Shown here piece after piece: positions 27,201 to 35,389 of a DNA stretch of 64,000 bases (the first letter of the stretch is position 1; every line of letters starts with the position of its first letter). Below the pieces are notes generated by a model, which saw only the letters and a list, made by a program, of their open reading frames with translations, was not told where the DNA came from and did no database searches. Source of the stretch: JALZUR01 sp965205365 (lineage in GTDB: Bacteria > Bdellovibrionota > Bdellovibrionia > Bdellovibrionales > UBA1609); assembly GCA_965205365.1 (NCBI GenBank), contig CBDBGT010000011.1, forward strand, positions 310,001 through 374,000. Direction: 5' to 3'. A program made the position numbers and the translations under genes.

Positions 27201-28544
27201 TTACCCTTCTCTCTCTATTGTACTTAAATTCTTTCTAAGCATAATTCCAAAATCTACTTTTCCAGGAGAGGCAAATGTAAGAAGAGCCATGTCTTCTTCT
27301 ATGAGCTCTAAACAACCTAAATCCTGTGCCTGATCCGTATCATTTGACGCTAATGCTCTTAAAAGCTGAGTTGGTAAAATATCAAGTGGCATTACTTTTT
27401 CAAATGCACCAGTGGGCACCATGGCTCTAACGGAGCCATGGGTGGAAGATCCTAGATCAAAAACTTTTCCTGGAATAAGTTTTGATAAAAATGTATTTCT
27501 AATGGAAAACTTGTTAAAGCCTGGTGAGTGCCAGCCTAAAAACTCTCTTTTATTATCCTCTTGAATTAAAATAATTTGATTTGAATAAGCACCTAAATAA
27601 TCAAACACACCTTCTGCTTTGTGACCATTAAATAAAGACCCTGAAATTACTCTTAACGCTTTACCTCCTTTAACCTCTCCACTTATAAGCTCTGATATCT
27701 GAGCCCCTTTTCTAACTTTCAAATACCTTGGATTAGAAGCCAAAGGGCCACCAATAGTAATCATTTTATCAGTTAAAAGACCACCTGTAAGAAAAAGCCT
27801 ACCTACAGCTATGACATCTTGATAACCTATATGCCAAACAACTTTAGTTGGATTTACAGGATCAATAAAGTGAATATGAGTTCCTGGATTTCCAGCTGGA
27901 TGTGGTCCTGAAAATTCAGCAACATCTACACCGTAGTCTTTAAGGCTTGAACCAAGGGCTTTGCAAACATAGGTTTTATTCTTTGAAAGCTTAGATAAAA
28001 CCTCAACACCAGCCTTAAATTCGTCTTGAAACTGGCCAACTACAAATTCCGGTTTTGGAGCTAATGGGTTTGTATCCATCACTGTAATAAAAAGTGATTC
28101 AGGTTTAGCCACCACATCTGCTACTTTACCAAACGGCCTTTGAATTAAACCTTTCCACTCACCAGATTCAATGAGTAACCTTTTCACCTCTTCAGTTGTA
28201 TAGTCTTTTACAGGTTTAGAAATATAAGTCTTAAAAAATAGAGCTTCTTCTTTTTTTGAAAGTTGAATTTCCATGGATTGAAACAAACGTCTATGACCAC
28301 GATTTATAGCAATAACTCTACCCGCTGCTAAAGATGTAAAAACCAATCCAATATTTTTCTTACATGAAAAAAGTGGCTGACCAATTTTAACATCCTCTCC
28401 TATTTTAACTCGCATTGTGGGCTTCATACCAATAAAGTCAGAACCTATAATTGCAATTTTCTTAGACTCTTTACTTAAATCTAAGCTTTCCTGAGGTTCA
28501 CCTGATATAGGTAGTTTTAAACCTTTTTTAATGTAAAATTTCAT
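27201..28544 (-). CDS. nqrA: Na+-translocating NADH-quinone reductase subunit A
   Basis: A 447-residue soluble subunit, first in the operon, starting MKFYIKKGLKLPISGEP as NqrA does. Later family motifs are GPHPAGNPGTHIHFIDPV and LDILPTQLLRAL. AGGAAGAG precedes the ATG by about 5 bp. NqrA lies on the cytoplasmic face and contributes to quinone binding. All six subunits and apbE follow without interruption, so the pump should be complete. Confidence 0.96.
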   Translation of the reverse strand: MKFYIKKGLKLPISGEPQESLDLSKESKKIAIIGSDFIGMKPTMRVKIGEDVKIGQPLFSCKKNIGLVFTSLAAGRVIAINRGHRRLFQSMEIQLSKKEEALFFKTYISKPVKDYTTEEVKRLLIESGEWKGLIQRPFGKVADVVAKPESLFITVMDTNPLAPKPEFVVGQFQDEFKAGVEVLSKLSKNKTYVCKALGSSLKDYGVDVAEFSGPHPAGNPGTHIHFIDPVNPTKVVWHIGYQDVIAVGRLFLTGGLLTDKMITIGGPLASNPRYLKVRKGAQISELISGEVKGGKALRVISGSLFNGHKAEGVFDYLGAYSNQIILIQEDNKREFLGWHSPGFNKFSIRNTFLSKLIPGKVFDLGSSTHGSVRAMVPTGAFEKVMPLDILPTQLLRALASNDTDQAQDLGCLELIEEDMALLTFASPGKVDFGIMLRKNLSTIEREG

Positions 28545-28919
28545 TAATCTCTTCCTAAGGACTTTAACTCACTACAAAAAATTAAATCAAAAATTAATAG
28601 AATCCAGATATATAATCAATAAAAATTCAGTTGAAAACCTTATATTGTGTTTTTATTGTGCATTTTATCTATTTACCCTTGAATCTAGCTTTTCTAATGA
28701 TACCAGTCTTAAAGTTTTTTAAATTATATCAATATCTCATTCACTTTCTAGAAAATAAGTTTTATCAACAAAATTTTAGAAAAAAAATTTATAAAAATAG
28801 ACTCTTTGGGAAATTAGCATCTGTATAAAAGTCATTATTCTAGAGGGTTGAGCCACCTAGACCTGCATTAGACCTTTAAGCTTATTTTTTAGATACTTCT
28901 TTAAAAAGGAGTATTTAAA
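28545..28919. other. Intergenic region upstream of nqr operon
   Basis: AT-rich and without a credible gene. It should contain the nqrA promoter on the minus strand; TTGATT (28614-28619) and TAATTT (28591-28596) with 17 bp spacing is only a weak candidate. Beyond about 28840 the sequence belongs to a decayed insertion element. Confidence 0.35.
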
Positions 28920-29478
28920 ATGTTTGATGTTAAAGAAATTTAGAATTGCAACGAGAAAATGATTAATACCACAGGCCTTAAAATTGAAGAAACTGATCTA
29001 GTTTTTAACGATTTTAAAGCTGAACTTAAGAAAATACGACGCCGTAAAAACCCAAACTGAGCTGTTAGCAGACCCTCTAAATTAACGGAAAAAGAAATTT
29101 TTATAATGCTTATGATTTTTATTGGTCAGTATACCAAAAATGCCCTACCCTCTAAAACTCTTATTTACATTGATACAGGCTTTAAAGGGGTGAACAATTT
29201 ATGTCCAGATTTAGAAATCAGAAAACCTAAGAAGAAAAGAAGAGATAAAAAATTAAACGGTGGAAAAAGGCTTGAAAACCCCATGATCTTAAGTGAAAGA
29301 GTGAAGGTTTGAACATGCAATTGGTGGGATGAAAAAATTTAAAATAGCTTCCAATAAATTTAGAGGCATTACTCAATTAATGGATGAGGTGTTTAAAGTG
29401 GCAAGTGGTCTTTGGAACCTTCAAATCTACTCTAAGGTCCTTAAGTCGTCTCTAGATAAAGGCTTGAGGGATTTTTGA
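28920..29478 (+). pseudogene. Decayed IS5-family transposase
   Basis: An ATG at 28920 with AAAGGAG upstream opens a frame stopped after seven codons (TAG) and again by TGA after KNPN. Between and beyond the stops it reads as an IS5/IS1031-type transposase: RPSKLTEKEIFIML, then IYIDTGFKGV (second Asp region), KPKKKRRDKK, and EHAIGGMKKFKIASNK with the catalytic Glu. The join from SERVKV to EHAIGG needs a one-base shift (an extra T near 29310). The central catalytic part is deleted. It cannot make a working enzyme. Confidence 0.75.
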
Positions 29479-29637
29479 ATTTCCCAAAGAGTCTAGTATT
29501 AAAAAAACTTCAAACTGATCTTAACATTTAGATTTTTAAATACAGTTTTAAAAACTCTAAGGAAGTTTGACTAAAGGTAAAAACACCTTAAAAAAGGTTA
29601 ACTAAAAAATAAAGAAAACTAGGCAAAAAAGAAATTA

Positions 29638-29667
29638 AGTTTTTAACTCATAAAACAGTTAAAAACT
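29638..29667. repeat. Perfect 11 bp inverted repeat
   Basis: AGTTTTTAACT (29638-29648) and AGTTAAAAACT (29657-29667) are exact inverse complements around an 8-base loop. A run of nine T begins about 10 bp later on the plus strand, too far for a standard terminator. It lies between the decayed IS5 remnant and the cold-shock gene and may be an end of an old element or a weak terminator. Confidence 0.4.
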
Positions 29668-29722
29668 AACTGCCAACTTTTTTTTTAAATTTCAGACTGA
29701 ATCTAAGCCATACAATATACAT

Positions 29723-29754
29723 AAAAAAAAGCTGATATTTTAAATACCAGCTTT
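29723..29754 (-). terminator. Rho-independent terminator of cold-shock gene
   Basis: On the minus strand, AAAGCTGGTATTT pairs with the inverse AAATATCAGCTTT (one internal mismatch), followed by a run of T. It starts 28 bp after the csp stop. This is the clearest intrinsic terminator in the window. Confidence 0.8.
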
Positions 29755-29782
29755 AAACTTTTATACTTTAATTTAAAAATTT

Positions 29783-29977
29783 TTAATTTGAAACTTTCAC
29801 CTTAACAGCACATGGACCTTTGTTACCTTGTCCAACTTCAAACTCAACTTTATCACCATCACGTGGCTCATTTCCTTGAACTTCAGAAATATGAAAAAAT
29901 AAATCATCACCACTATCTGGAGTGATAAAACCAAAACCTTTTGTATTGTTGAAAAACTTTACTGTACCTGTACTCAT
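29783..29977 (-). CDS. Cold-shock domain protein (CspA family)
   Basis: A 64-residue single cold-shock domain: TGTVKFFNNTKGFGFI contains RNP-1 (KGFGFI), LFFHIS is RNP-2, and the C-terminus ends in CAVKVKV. It binds single-stranded nucleic acid and acts as an RNA chaperone. AAGAGG precedes the ATG by about 7 bp. It is monocistronic, with its own terminator, and is surrounded by IS debris on both sides. Which paralogue it is cannot be told from sequence. Confidence 0.95.
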   Translation of the reverse strand: MSTGTVKFFNNTKGFGFITPDSGDDLFFHISEVQGNEPRDGDKVEFEVGQGNKGPCAVKVKVSN

Positions 29978-30303
29978 TTAATAACCTCTTATTCTTGTTT
30001 ATTTGTTTGTGCCCTTTTCATAACATAGATGTAAACAAATGATAGCTTTTATTTTAAATTTATTACTTTAAGATTAAAATATGGGCAAAAATACTTATTT
30101 TTTAAACTTTCTACAATAGCAAAAGAAAGCCACTAAGGAAGAAAAGAAAAATTTAACAATAAAACGTCAAAAGCTAAGGCAAGCCCTCTTTCTATACTTA
30201 TGCTATTAATAAGGGCTATTTCCTAAAAAAACTACCTTTAACCGTGTTCAAAACCATGAAAATAGAATGTTAAATTAGATTTAAAAAGTCCAAACTCGGG
30301 TTA
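29978..30303. other. Non-coding stretch with an orphan IS982-type end
   Basis: No gene is seen. The last bases (about 30281-30305) read TTTAAAAAGTCCAAACTCGGG then TTAAT, matching the right inverted repeat of the intact IS982 element at 21590-21611 with two changes. No transposase remains to its left. The part next to 29978 should hold the csp promoter and leader. Confidence 0.5.
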
Positions 30304-30652
30304 ATTAGTGCCCTTGTTAAAATCCAATACTCAACTTTGCAATTTAAACAAGCCCATAAATTAAAATTTTTCATAAAGAGTTTAAATTCAGCAATACTTT
30401 CTTTTATATCATCAATTGTACAATGTGAATTCTACTTTTTAAACTCAATACCTTTAAAAGTAAAAGCTAGTTTAAGTGCTGTAACATCCAGTTGCTTATA
30501 GTGTAAAAGTTTAGAAAAGTTTTTAAAGTATTTTTCTAAGAAGAAACCATCCTGGAAAGTTTTTAGAGGAAATTTATAAAGAACGAGGCAGTCAGTTTTT
30601 AAAGCAATATGAACCTTAAATCAACTTTATAGTTTTTGAAGCTGCCTACGTT
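30304..30652 (-). pseudogene. Degraded unknown coding fragment
   Basis: Read on the minus strand, about 100 codons form protein-like sequence (ALKTDCLVLYKFPLK, FFLEKYFKNFSKLL, then WACLNCKVEYWILTRAL) with a TAG after IEFKK. A shift of frame near 30608 joins it to VGSFKNYKVDLRF. It stops at the orphan IS982-type end. I do not recognise the family. It looks like the remains of a host gene or transposase broken by insertion. Confidence 0.4.
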
Positions 30653-30794
30653 TGAAATCAAATCATGTCTAATTAGATGTCAAAAACTGCTAAAAGCGTT
30701 CAGGAAAATTTCAAATTCTTTTTTCCACAGCCTCCTAATTTTAGAAGAGAACCACATTTACCCCACAGCTCTCACGTCTTTAGACAGCACATAG

Positions 30795-31571
30795 CTAATA
30801 CTTAAGCTTACGAAATAGTTTTAAATTATTCTTAGCAGTTATGGTTTTAAGTTCTTTTAGACTTATTCCTTTAAGCTGTGCAATTTTTTTTGCTGTATGC
30901 AGCATAAAAGCTGAGTGGTTTTCCTCACCTCTTTTAGGAACAGGAGCTAAAAAAGGAGCATCCGTTTCAATATGAATTCTATCTAAAGGAATTACATTTT
31001 GAATACTTTCTCTTAAAGAGTCGGCTGAATTAAAAGTTACAATTCCACTTAAAGAAAAATGACAACCATATTCAACGCCTTTTTCAGCAAGTTTCCTAGA
31101 ACTTGAAAAACAATGAAGAAGACTTTGTACTCTACCCTCATAATTTTTTAAAACCTGAATAGTTTCTTCCTCAGCATTTCTTGTATGAATTTGAACAGGA
31201 AGATCAAACTTTTGAGCAATGTCCATTTGCTCATTAAAAACCTTTATTTGCAAATCTCTTGGTGCATTATCATAGTAAAAATCCAGACCAATTTCCCCAA
31301 CAGCTACAACTTTTGGATGATTTAAATTTTTAAGCATAAAGCTTTTAGCATCTACAAAGTCTTTTGCATCATGAGGATGTACCCCTAAAGTACAATAAAC
31401 CTCATCATATTTTTTAGCTAAATCTAATACAATTGGATGATCTTTAGAGTTGGTTCCAATATTAATAAACCTATGAATTTCTTCTTGTTTAGCAAGTTCT
31501 ATGGCTTGAAAAGGAGTTCTTTTTTTAAGCATATTTAAGTGTACATGTGAATCAGTCCAGAAATCAGCCAT
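30795..31571 (-). CDS. tatD: TatD family metal-dependent hydrolase (3'-5' DNase)
   Basis: About 258 residues from the ATG at 31571, which overlaps the holB stop and has AAAGG upstream; a TTG three codons earlier is less likely. Metal ligands of the TIM-barrel amidohydrolase are visible: DSHVHLN, GEIGLDFYY, QIHTRNA, HCFSSS and ETDAPFLAP. TatD enzymes are Mg-dependent nucleases acting on DNA ends. It is the last gene of tmk-holB-tatD, a common bacterial order. The 30304-30794 side beyond its stop is decayed sequence. Confidence 0.93.
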   Translation of the reverse strand: MADFWTDSHVHLNMLKKRTPFQAIELAKQEEIHRFINIGTNSKDHPIVLDLAKKYDEVYCTLGVHPHDAKDFVDAKSFMLKNLNHPKVVAVGEIGLDFYYDNAPRDLQIKVFNEQMDIAQKFDLPVQIHTRNAEEETIQVLKNYEGRVQSLLHCFSSSRKLAEKGVEYGCHFSLSGIVTFNSADSLRESIQNVIPLDRIHIETDAPFLAPVPKRGEENHSAFMLHTAKKIAQLKGISLKELKTITAKNNLKLFRKLKY

Positions 31572-32292
31572 TAAACCCAAACCTTTGAATTGCTAAAGCT
31601 AACCACTTTATATCCATATTTGCTTTAATTTTTTCATCTAAATCATCCATAAAATCAAAAAGTCTGTGCCATTCATTTTTATTTAACTCTCCAGAGTAAG
31701 CTTTATGAATAAAGTTTTCTCTAGCTTTTAAAGAAAACTCTTGCCATTCTTCTTGAATATCTTTTTTCGATAATTTTACTAAAGACTTAAAGTCTTTAGT
31801 AAAAAAGGCCTCTTCAAATACATTTAGTTTTTCTTTTGAGGCCAAATGACCTACATCTTCATTTATTACAAAGCTTCTTGATAACACAGTTTTTAAAACA
31901 CTTCTTTTAGAAGGAGCTCCTAAAATAAAATAAGTGTCTTTAGGAGTTTCTTCCAATGATTTTAAAAGAGCATTAGAGCTTTGTGCAGTTAAGAGTTCTG
32001 ATTTTGGAACCAAAATATATCGACCTGAGGAGGGGTCCCAATTACAAAGGGATAATTTTTTTAAAAGATTTCTTACTTCATCAACTTTAATAGAGTTTAA
32101 AGCTTGTGAGCCTAAAAAAATAACACTTCCTCTAGCCTCTGAAACTTTAGATCCTTCTAAATAACAAGCTATTTCAACTAAACGCTGTGCTTTTATTTCT
32201 TGATGGTACAGCCCTGTGATTAAAAGAAAATTTGGGATTTTTTTAGCTTTTTTTAATGCAAGCAATTTTTTCTCAAGTGATAAACTAATCAT
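31564..32292 (-). CDS. holB: DNA polymerase III delta' subunit-like protein
   Basis: This 242-residue protein has the clamp-loader core NALLKSLEETPKDTYFILGA followed by VLSRSF, the sensor-1 region of delta'. The N-terminal part is shorter than in E. coli HolB; no Walker A lysine motif is obvious, as in other non-ATPase delta' subunits. It is coupled at both ends: it overlaps tmk by 8 bp and tatD by 8 bp. It would load the sliding clamp with the delta and tau/gamma subunits. The call relies on the motif and the tmk-holB-tatD order. Confidence 0.85.
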   Translation of the reverse strand: MISLSLEKKLLALKKAKKIPNFLLITGLYHQEIKAQRLVEIACYLEGSKVSEARGSVIFLGSQALNSIKVDEVRNLLKKLSLCNWDPSSGRYILVPKSELLTAQSSNALLKSLEETPKDTYFILGAPSKRSVLKTVLSRSFVINEDVGHLASKEKLNVFEEAFFTKDFKSLVKLSKKDIQEEWQEFSLKARENFIHKAYSGELNKNEWHRLFDFMDDLDEKIKANMDIKWLALAIQRFGFNG

Positions 32293-32917
32293 TCTGCCTC
32301 TGAAAGTCTGAAAACTTTTTATCTAATTCCTCTAAAAGTTCTTTAAAGCCTTGGCGTCCATCTAAAACAATCCAGTAAGATTTTTCATCCATTTTTAAAG
32401 TACTCTTATAACCATTATAGACTTTATTATGAAAGCTTAGTCTTTCCTCTTCAAGCCTATCTAAAGCTTCGCCTTCAAATTTTCTTTTTTCAAGCCTTTG
32501 TTGACAAATATCAACTGGAGTATCCACCCAAATCACAACATTTGGAACTAAGCTTTTTGTAGCAAAATTATTCAACCATTCTATATCACCTACACTAAGC
32601 CCTCTTCCATAACCTTGAAAAGCTAGAGTGCTCTGATAAAACCTATCAGCAACCACCCATTTTCCTGCTTTTAAAGCTGGCTTAATTTTTTTAGCCACAA
32701 GCTCTGCTCTTGAGGCTTGATAAAGCAATAGCTCTGTTTCAGCCAAGGGTTTTTCTTCCTTTGACAATAAAATTTTCCTGATTTTATCACCAACCTTAGT
32801 ACCACCTGGATCAACAACCTGCTCAAATTTTATTTGCCTGCTTAAAAGGCTTTTTTTAAATGCCTTCATAAGAGTAGATTTTCCTGAACCGTCTAAGCCT
32901 TCAAACACAATAAACAT
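32285..32917 (-). CDS. tmk: Thymidylate kinase
   Basis: A 210-residue P-loop kinase: FEGLDGSGKST at the N-terminus, the DRFY motif in ADRFYQSTLAFQGYGR, and a lid with EKRKFEG. It phosphorylates dTMP to dTDP. It is the first gene of the minus-strand tmk-holB-tatD operon and divergent from secG across 115 bp. Confidence 0.95.
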   Translation of the reverse strand: MFIVFEGLDGSGKSTLMKAFKKSLLSRQIKFEQVVDPGGTKVGDKIRKILLSKEEKPLAETELLLYQASRAELVAKKIKPALKAGKWVVADRFYQSTLAFQGYGRGLSVGDIEWLNNFATKSLVPNVVIWVDTPVDICQQRLEKRKFEGEALDRLEEERLSFHNKVYNGYKSTLKMDEKSYWIVLDGRQGFKELLEELDKKFSDFQRQND

Positions 32918-32950
32918 TATTAGCTCCCTTTTCCCTTAAATGACACACTG

Positions 32951-32979
32951 CTCTTAAGAGGCTTTAGTCTAAACTAAAG
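32951..32979. promoter_or_regulatory. Two adjacent palindromes between tmk and secG
   Basis: CTCTTAAGAG (32951-32960) is a perfect 10 bp palindrome. It is followed at once by CTTTAGT (32962-32968) and ACTAAAG (32973-32979), a 7 bp stem with a 4-base loop, extendable by GGC/GCC on the outside with a bulge. A short T-run follows on the plus strand. The position in a divergent promoter region suggests an operator or a leader hairpin for secG. Confidence 0.35.
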
Positions 32980-33032
32980 GTAGCCATTTTTAATAGTTTT
33001 AGAGTACATTTTCCTTTTTTGGAGAACAACTT

Positions 33033-33398
33033 ATGACATCTGCTTTAATTATATTTTATGTTTTTATTGCTTTGATACTTATTGCACTAGTTCTTTTACA
33101 AGACCCTAAGGGTGGTGGAGGCGCACTTTTTGGCGGAGGTGGGGGAAAAAGCCTTTTTGGTGCTACAGGTGCTACAAGCTTTATTGTTAAAGCCACTAGG
33201 GTCATTGCTATTTTATTTGCACTTTGTATAATAGGAATCAACTACACTTTAATGAAAAACAACAACGCAAGCGCCATTGATGATGATGTCAACATTTCTG
33301 CGCCTATTTTAGAAGAACCTACTACCAATGAAAATAAGGCTGTAGAAAGCATTAAAGTAGACACACAAAAAGAAGCACCTAAAGGTGAAAAGCAATAA
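33033..33398 (+). CDS. secG: Preprotein translocase subunit SecG
   Basis: A 121-residue protein with two membrane segments (about 5-24 and 50-72) flanking the glycine-rich loop DPKGGGGALFGGGGGKSLFG, the SecG hallmark. The C-terminal tail of about 40 acidic and basic residues is longer than in many SecG. It assists protein export through SecYEG. TGGAGA precedes the ATG by about 8 bp. It overlaps the following gene by 14 bp. Confidence 0.95.
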   Translation: MTSALIIFYVFIALILIALVLLQDPKGGGGALFGGGGGKSLFGATGATSFIVKATRVIAILFALCIIGINYTLMKNNNASAIDDDVNISAPILEEPTTNENKAVESIKVDTQKEAPKGEKQ

Positions 33399-34185
33399 AC
33401 TTTTCTTTTCCCTTTTTTCACTTGGTTTAATTTGCATATTCATTGCAGGATTAAGCCTCTTCTTAAGCCTTAACCCTTCCTTACTTAAAAAACAGATTCA
33501 ATATGAAATTGGTTTTGTTGTTTCAACTACTGGTGATGTTAAAAAATACTTAACAAAATCAAAAAAAGAACCTCTTAAAATCAAGCAAAAAATTTACTCA
33601 AAAGAACGCTTTATTTTAGCTACAGACTCTGTTGCAACCTTTATTCTATCCAACGAAGAAATCACTCTCTCAGGCCCTGCCGACGTAAGCTTTGAGGTTA
33701 TCTCTCCTGAGACAAAAAAAGTTTTTGTAAATTTTTCAGAATTTGAAGGAATAAATCCAAAAAATGAGTTTCAAAATTTAATTTTAACCTACAAGGGCTG
33801 GATTATTAAACCCTATTTTAATAAAAGCGATCTAGAAGACTCTACTCACTACAATATTAAGGTACCTACAAAGCTTAAAAACAATTCTCCTAATAATATT
33901 TTAGATAAAAAGCCCTTACTAGATGAGCTTATTGCAAGTAAGAGATTTTTACTTAAAAAATGTTATGAAAACTATTTGCGTAAAAACCCCCTGGCTACAG
34001 GAAAACTTGTTGTAGAGTTCACACTACAACGCACAGGCAAAGTCAGCTCCTCTAAAATAAAAGATTCTAGTTTTTTTAAAGATGAGTTGTTTAAAAATTG
34101 CATTGCCAATGTATTTACACGTATAAAAACATCGCCCTTTAATGGCAGTTCTATTATAGTCACCTACCCCATTGAATTTGAATAG
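33385..34185 (+). CDS. Membrane-anchored FecR-like / AgmX-PglI C-terminal domain protein
   Basis: A 266-residue protein from GTG 33385, inside the end of secG. It has one N-terminal membrane segment (about 5-28), a beta-rich middle resembling FecR-type domains (about 40-130), a linker, and a C-terminal TonB-like domain: KKCYENYLRKNPLATGKLVVEFTLQRTGKVSSSKI, then a Cys near the end. The paired cysteines and this pattern fit AgmX/PglI C-terminal domains, seen in gliding and envelope proteins of predatory and myxobacteria. The exact function is unknown; coupling to secG suggests an envelope role. Confidence 0.6.
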   Translation: MKSNKLFFSLFSLGLICIFIAGLSLFLSLNPSLLKKQIQYEIGFVVSTTGDVKKYLTKSKKEPLKIKQKIYSKERFILATDSVATFILSNEEITLSGPADVSFEVISPETKKVFVNFSEFEGINPKNEFQNLILTYKGWIIKPYFNKSDLEDSTHYNIKVPTKLKNNSPNNILDKKPLLDELIASKRFLLKKCYENYLRKNPLATGKLVVEFTLQRTGKVSSSKIKDSSFFKDELFKNCIANVFTRIKTSPFNGSSIIVTYPIEFE

Positions 34186-34190
34186 CCTAA

Positions 34191-34216
34191 AGTCCTTAGG
34201 ATTTAAAGGATTTTTA
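34191..34216 (+). terminator. Weak candidate terminator after the AgmX-like gene
   Basis: AGTCCTT and AAGGATT (one G-T pair) form a 7 bp stem followed by TTTTTAT, 6 bp after the stop at 34185. It lies in the 59 bp gap between convergent genes. Confidence 0.35.
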
Positions 34217-34244
34217 TATAAAATGATCTAAAAAAACTCTTAGT

Positions 34245-35312
34245 CTAATAATCTGAAAGATAGTCAATTCTTTCAGGAACCCAAGGTCTTACAATTTCAG
34301 CAAAATCATTCTTAAGTGGTATCTTATCTAAATTCAAAGGAGCAACTATAGGTTCATAATTTTTATGCATAAACCCTAAATCTTTAAGCGCAGGTTTAAT
34401 CAAATCACCTGCAAGGTTTGACATTCTTCTTCTTACACATAAAAGCTCATAAGAATGTTCAAAGTTATACCTATTAAAATTATAGTTTTCTTTTAAAGCT
34501 TTGACCACATCTAAAACACCTTCTAAGGTCACAAAACCTCTTTGAAATAAGTCTAATGCAACTTCAAAAGTATTGTCCACAGCCATAAGCCTTCTACCAT
34601 ATCTCCTATAATACTCAGGATCAGTGTCCACAGCTAAGTTAATATAAACTCTCTCTAAAGGATCAAAGTTTTCTTTCTGATCTCTAAGCTCAATGATTAA
34701 ATCAATTTGGTCTAAAGGAATACTAAAGTCTATAAGTAACAATCTAATTTCCCTGTCTGTTAACCTATGAGAGCAAATATCTGAAAACAACGAGTAAATA
34801 GTTGCATCAGACTCACTATCATCACCCCAACAAATCATTTTACAATCTTTTGAGAGTAAAAGCCTTATTTCCATTAGAGCTTGAATCTTAAACCCTATAT
34901 GATTAGTTAAATGTTTCCAAAGAGCTGGGCGTAGGTTTTTTAGATTATCTTTTGATAAAAATCCAAAAGGCTTAATGCCGTCTAAATCAAGTTTGCTCTT
35001 AATCTTTTCTTGCATTTGAGGGGGAGAAGCTGAAATAAAATAAATTGGCAATGGGCTTGTTTTTTTAGAAAGAGCCTTTACCAACTCGGCTGTACCTGGA
35101 ACATTTCTTTTTTGAAACGCTTTTTCAAAAATTGTCCGCATAAGGCCACTAAAACTCTCAAAATGTGTATCTAAATATGTCTTATCAAGATCCCAGATAA
35201 AAACATAAGATGCATCTTTAACCATAATTTTAGGGGCATAATGAAAAATCACAACATCTTTCCTCTGCTCTTTTAAGTACTTAGAATTACTATTTTTTTT
35301 TAAAAAAGACAC
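34245..35312 (-). CDS. HAD-like protein resembling APP1 phosphatidate phosphatase (DUF2183)
   Basis: A 355-residue soluble protein. IWDLDKTYLDT holds the paired HAD aspartates (D-x-D-K-T). PIYFISASPPQM gives the motif II serine, a lysine-rich segment follows, and CWGDDSESDATIYSLFSDI gives the acidic motif. This arrangement fits the APP1 catalytic domain. The long C-terminal half (about 205-355) is charged and unassigned. No membrane segment is seen, so a lipid phosphatase role would require peripheral binding. Monocistronic, convergent with the AgmX-like gene. Confidence 0.6.
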   Translation of the reverse strand: MSFLKKNSNSKYLKEQRKDVVIFHYAPKIMVKDASYVFIWDLDKTYLDTHFESFSGLMRTIFEKAFQKRNVPGTAELVKALSKKTSPLPIYFISASPPQMQEKIKSKLDLDGIKPFGFLSKDNLKNLRPALWKHLTNHIGFKIQALMEIRLLLSKDCKMICWGDDSESDATIYSLFSDICSHRLTDREIRLLLIDFSIPLDQIDLIIELRDQKENFDPLERVYINLAVDTDPEYYRRYGRRLMAVDNTFEVALDLFQRGFVTLEGVLDVVKALKENYNFNRYNFEHSYELLCVRRRMSNLAGDLIKPALKDLGFMHKNYEPIVAPLNLDKIPLKNDFAEIVRPWVPERIDYLSDY

Positions 35313-35389
35313 TCACTCACTCTCTTATTTTTATAAAACCCATAGCTAAATATTGTATCCTAAAACCTTTTTTGGTACCAAAAACACTA

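Noticed and set aside
28631..28828. Plus-strand frame of 65 codons, hydrophobic and basic
   Set aside because: It lacks a ribosome site and a canonical ATG and lies in AT-rich promoter sequence of nqrA; composition explains it.
29978..30794. CRISPR-like repeats in the A/T-rich gap
   Set aside because: No regularly spaced direct repeats are present; similarities are to IS ends.
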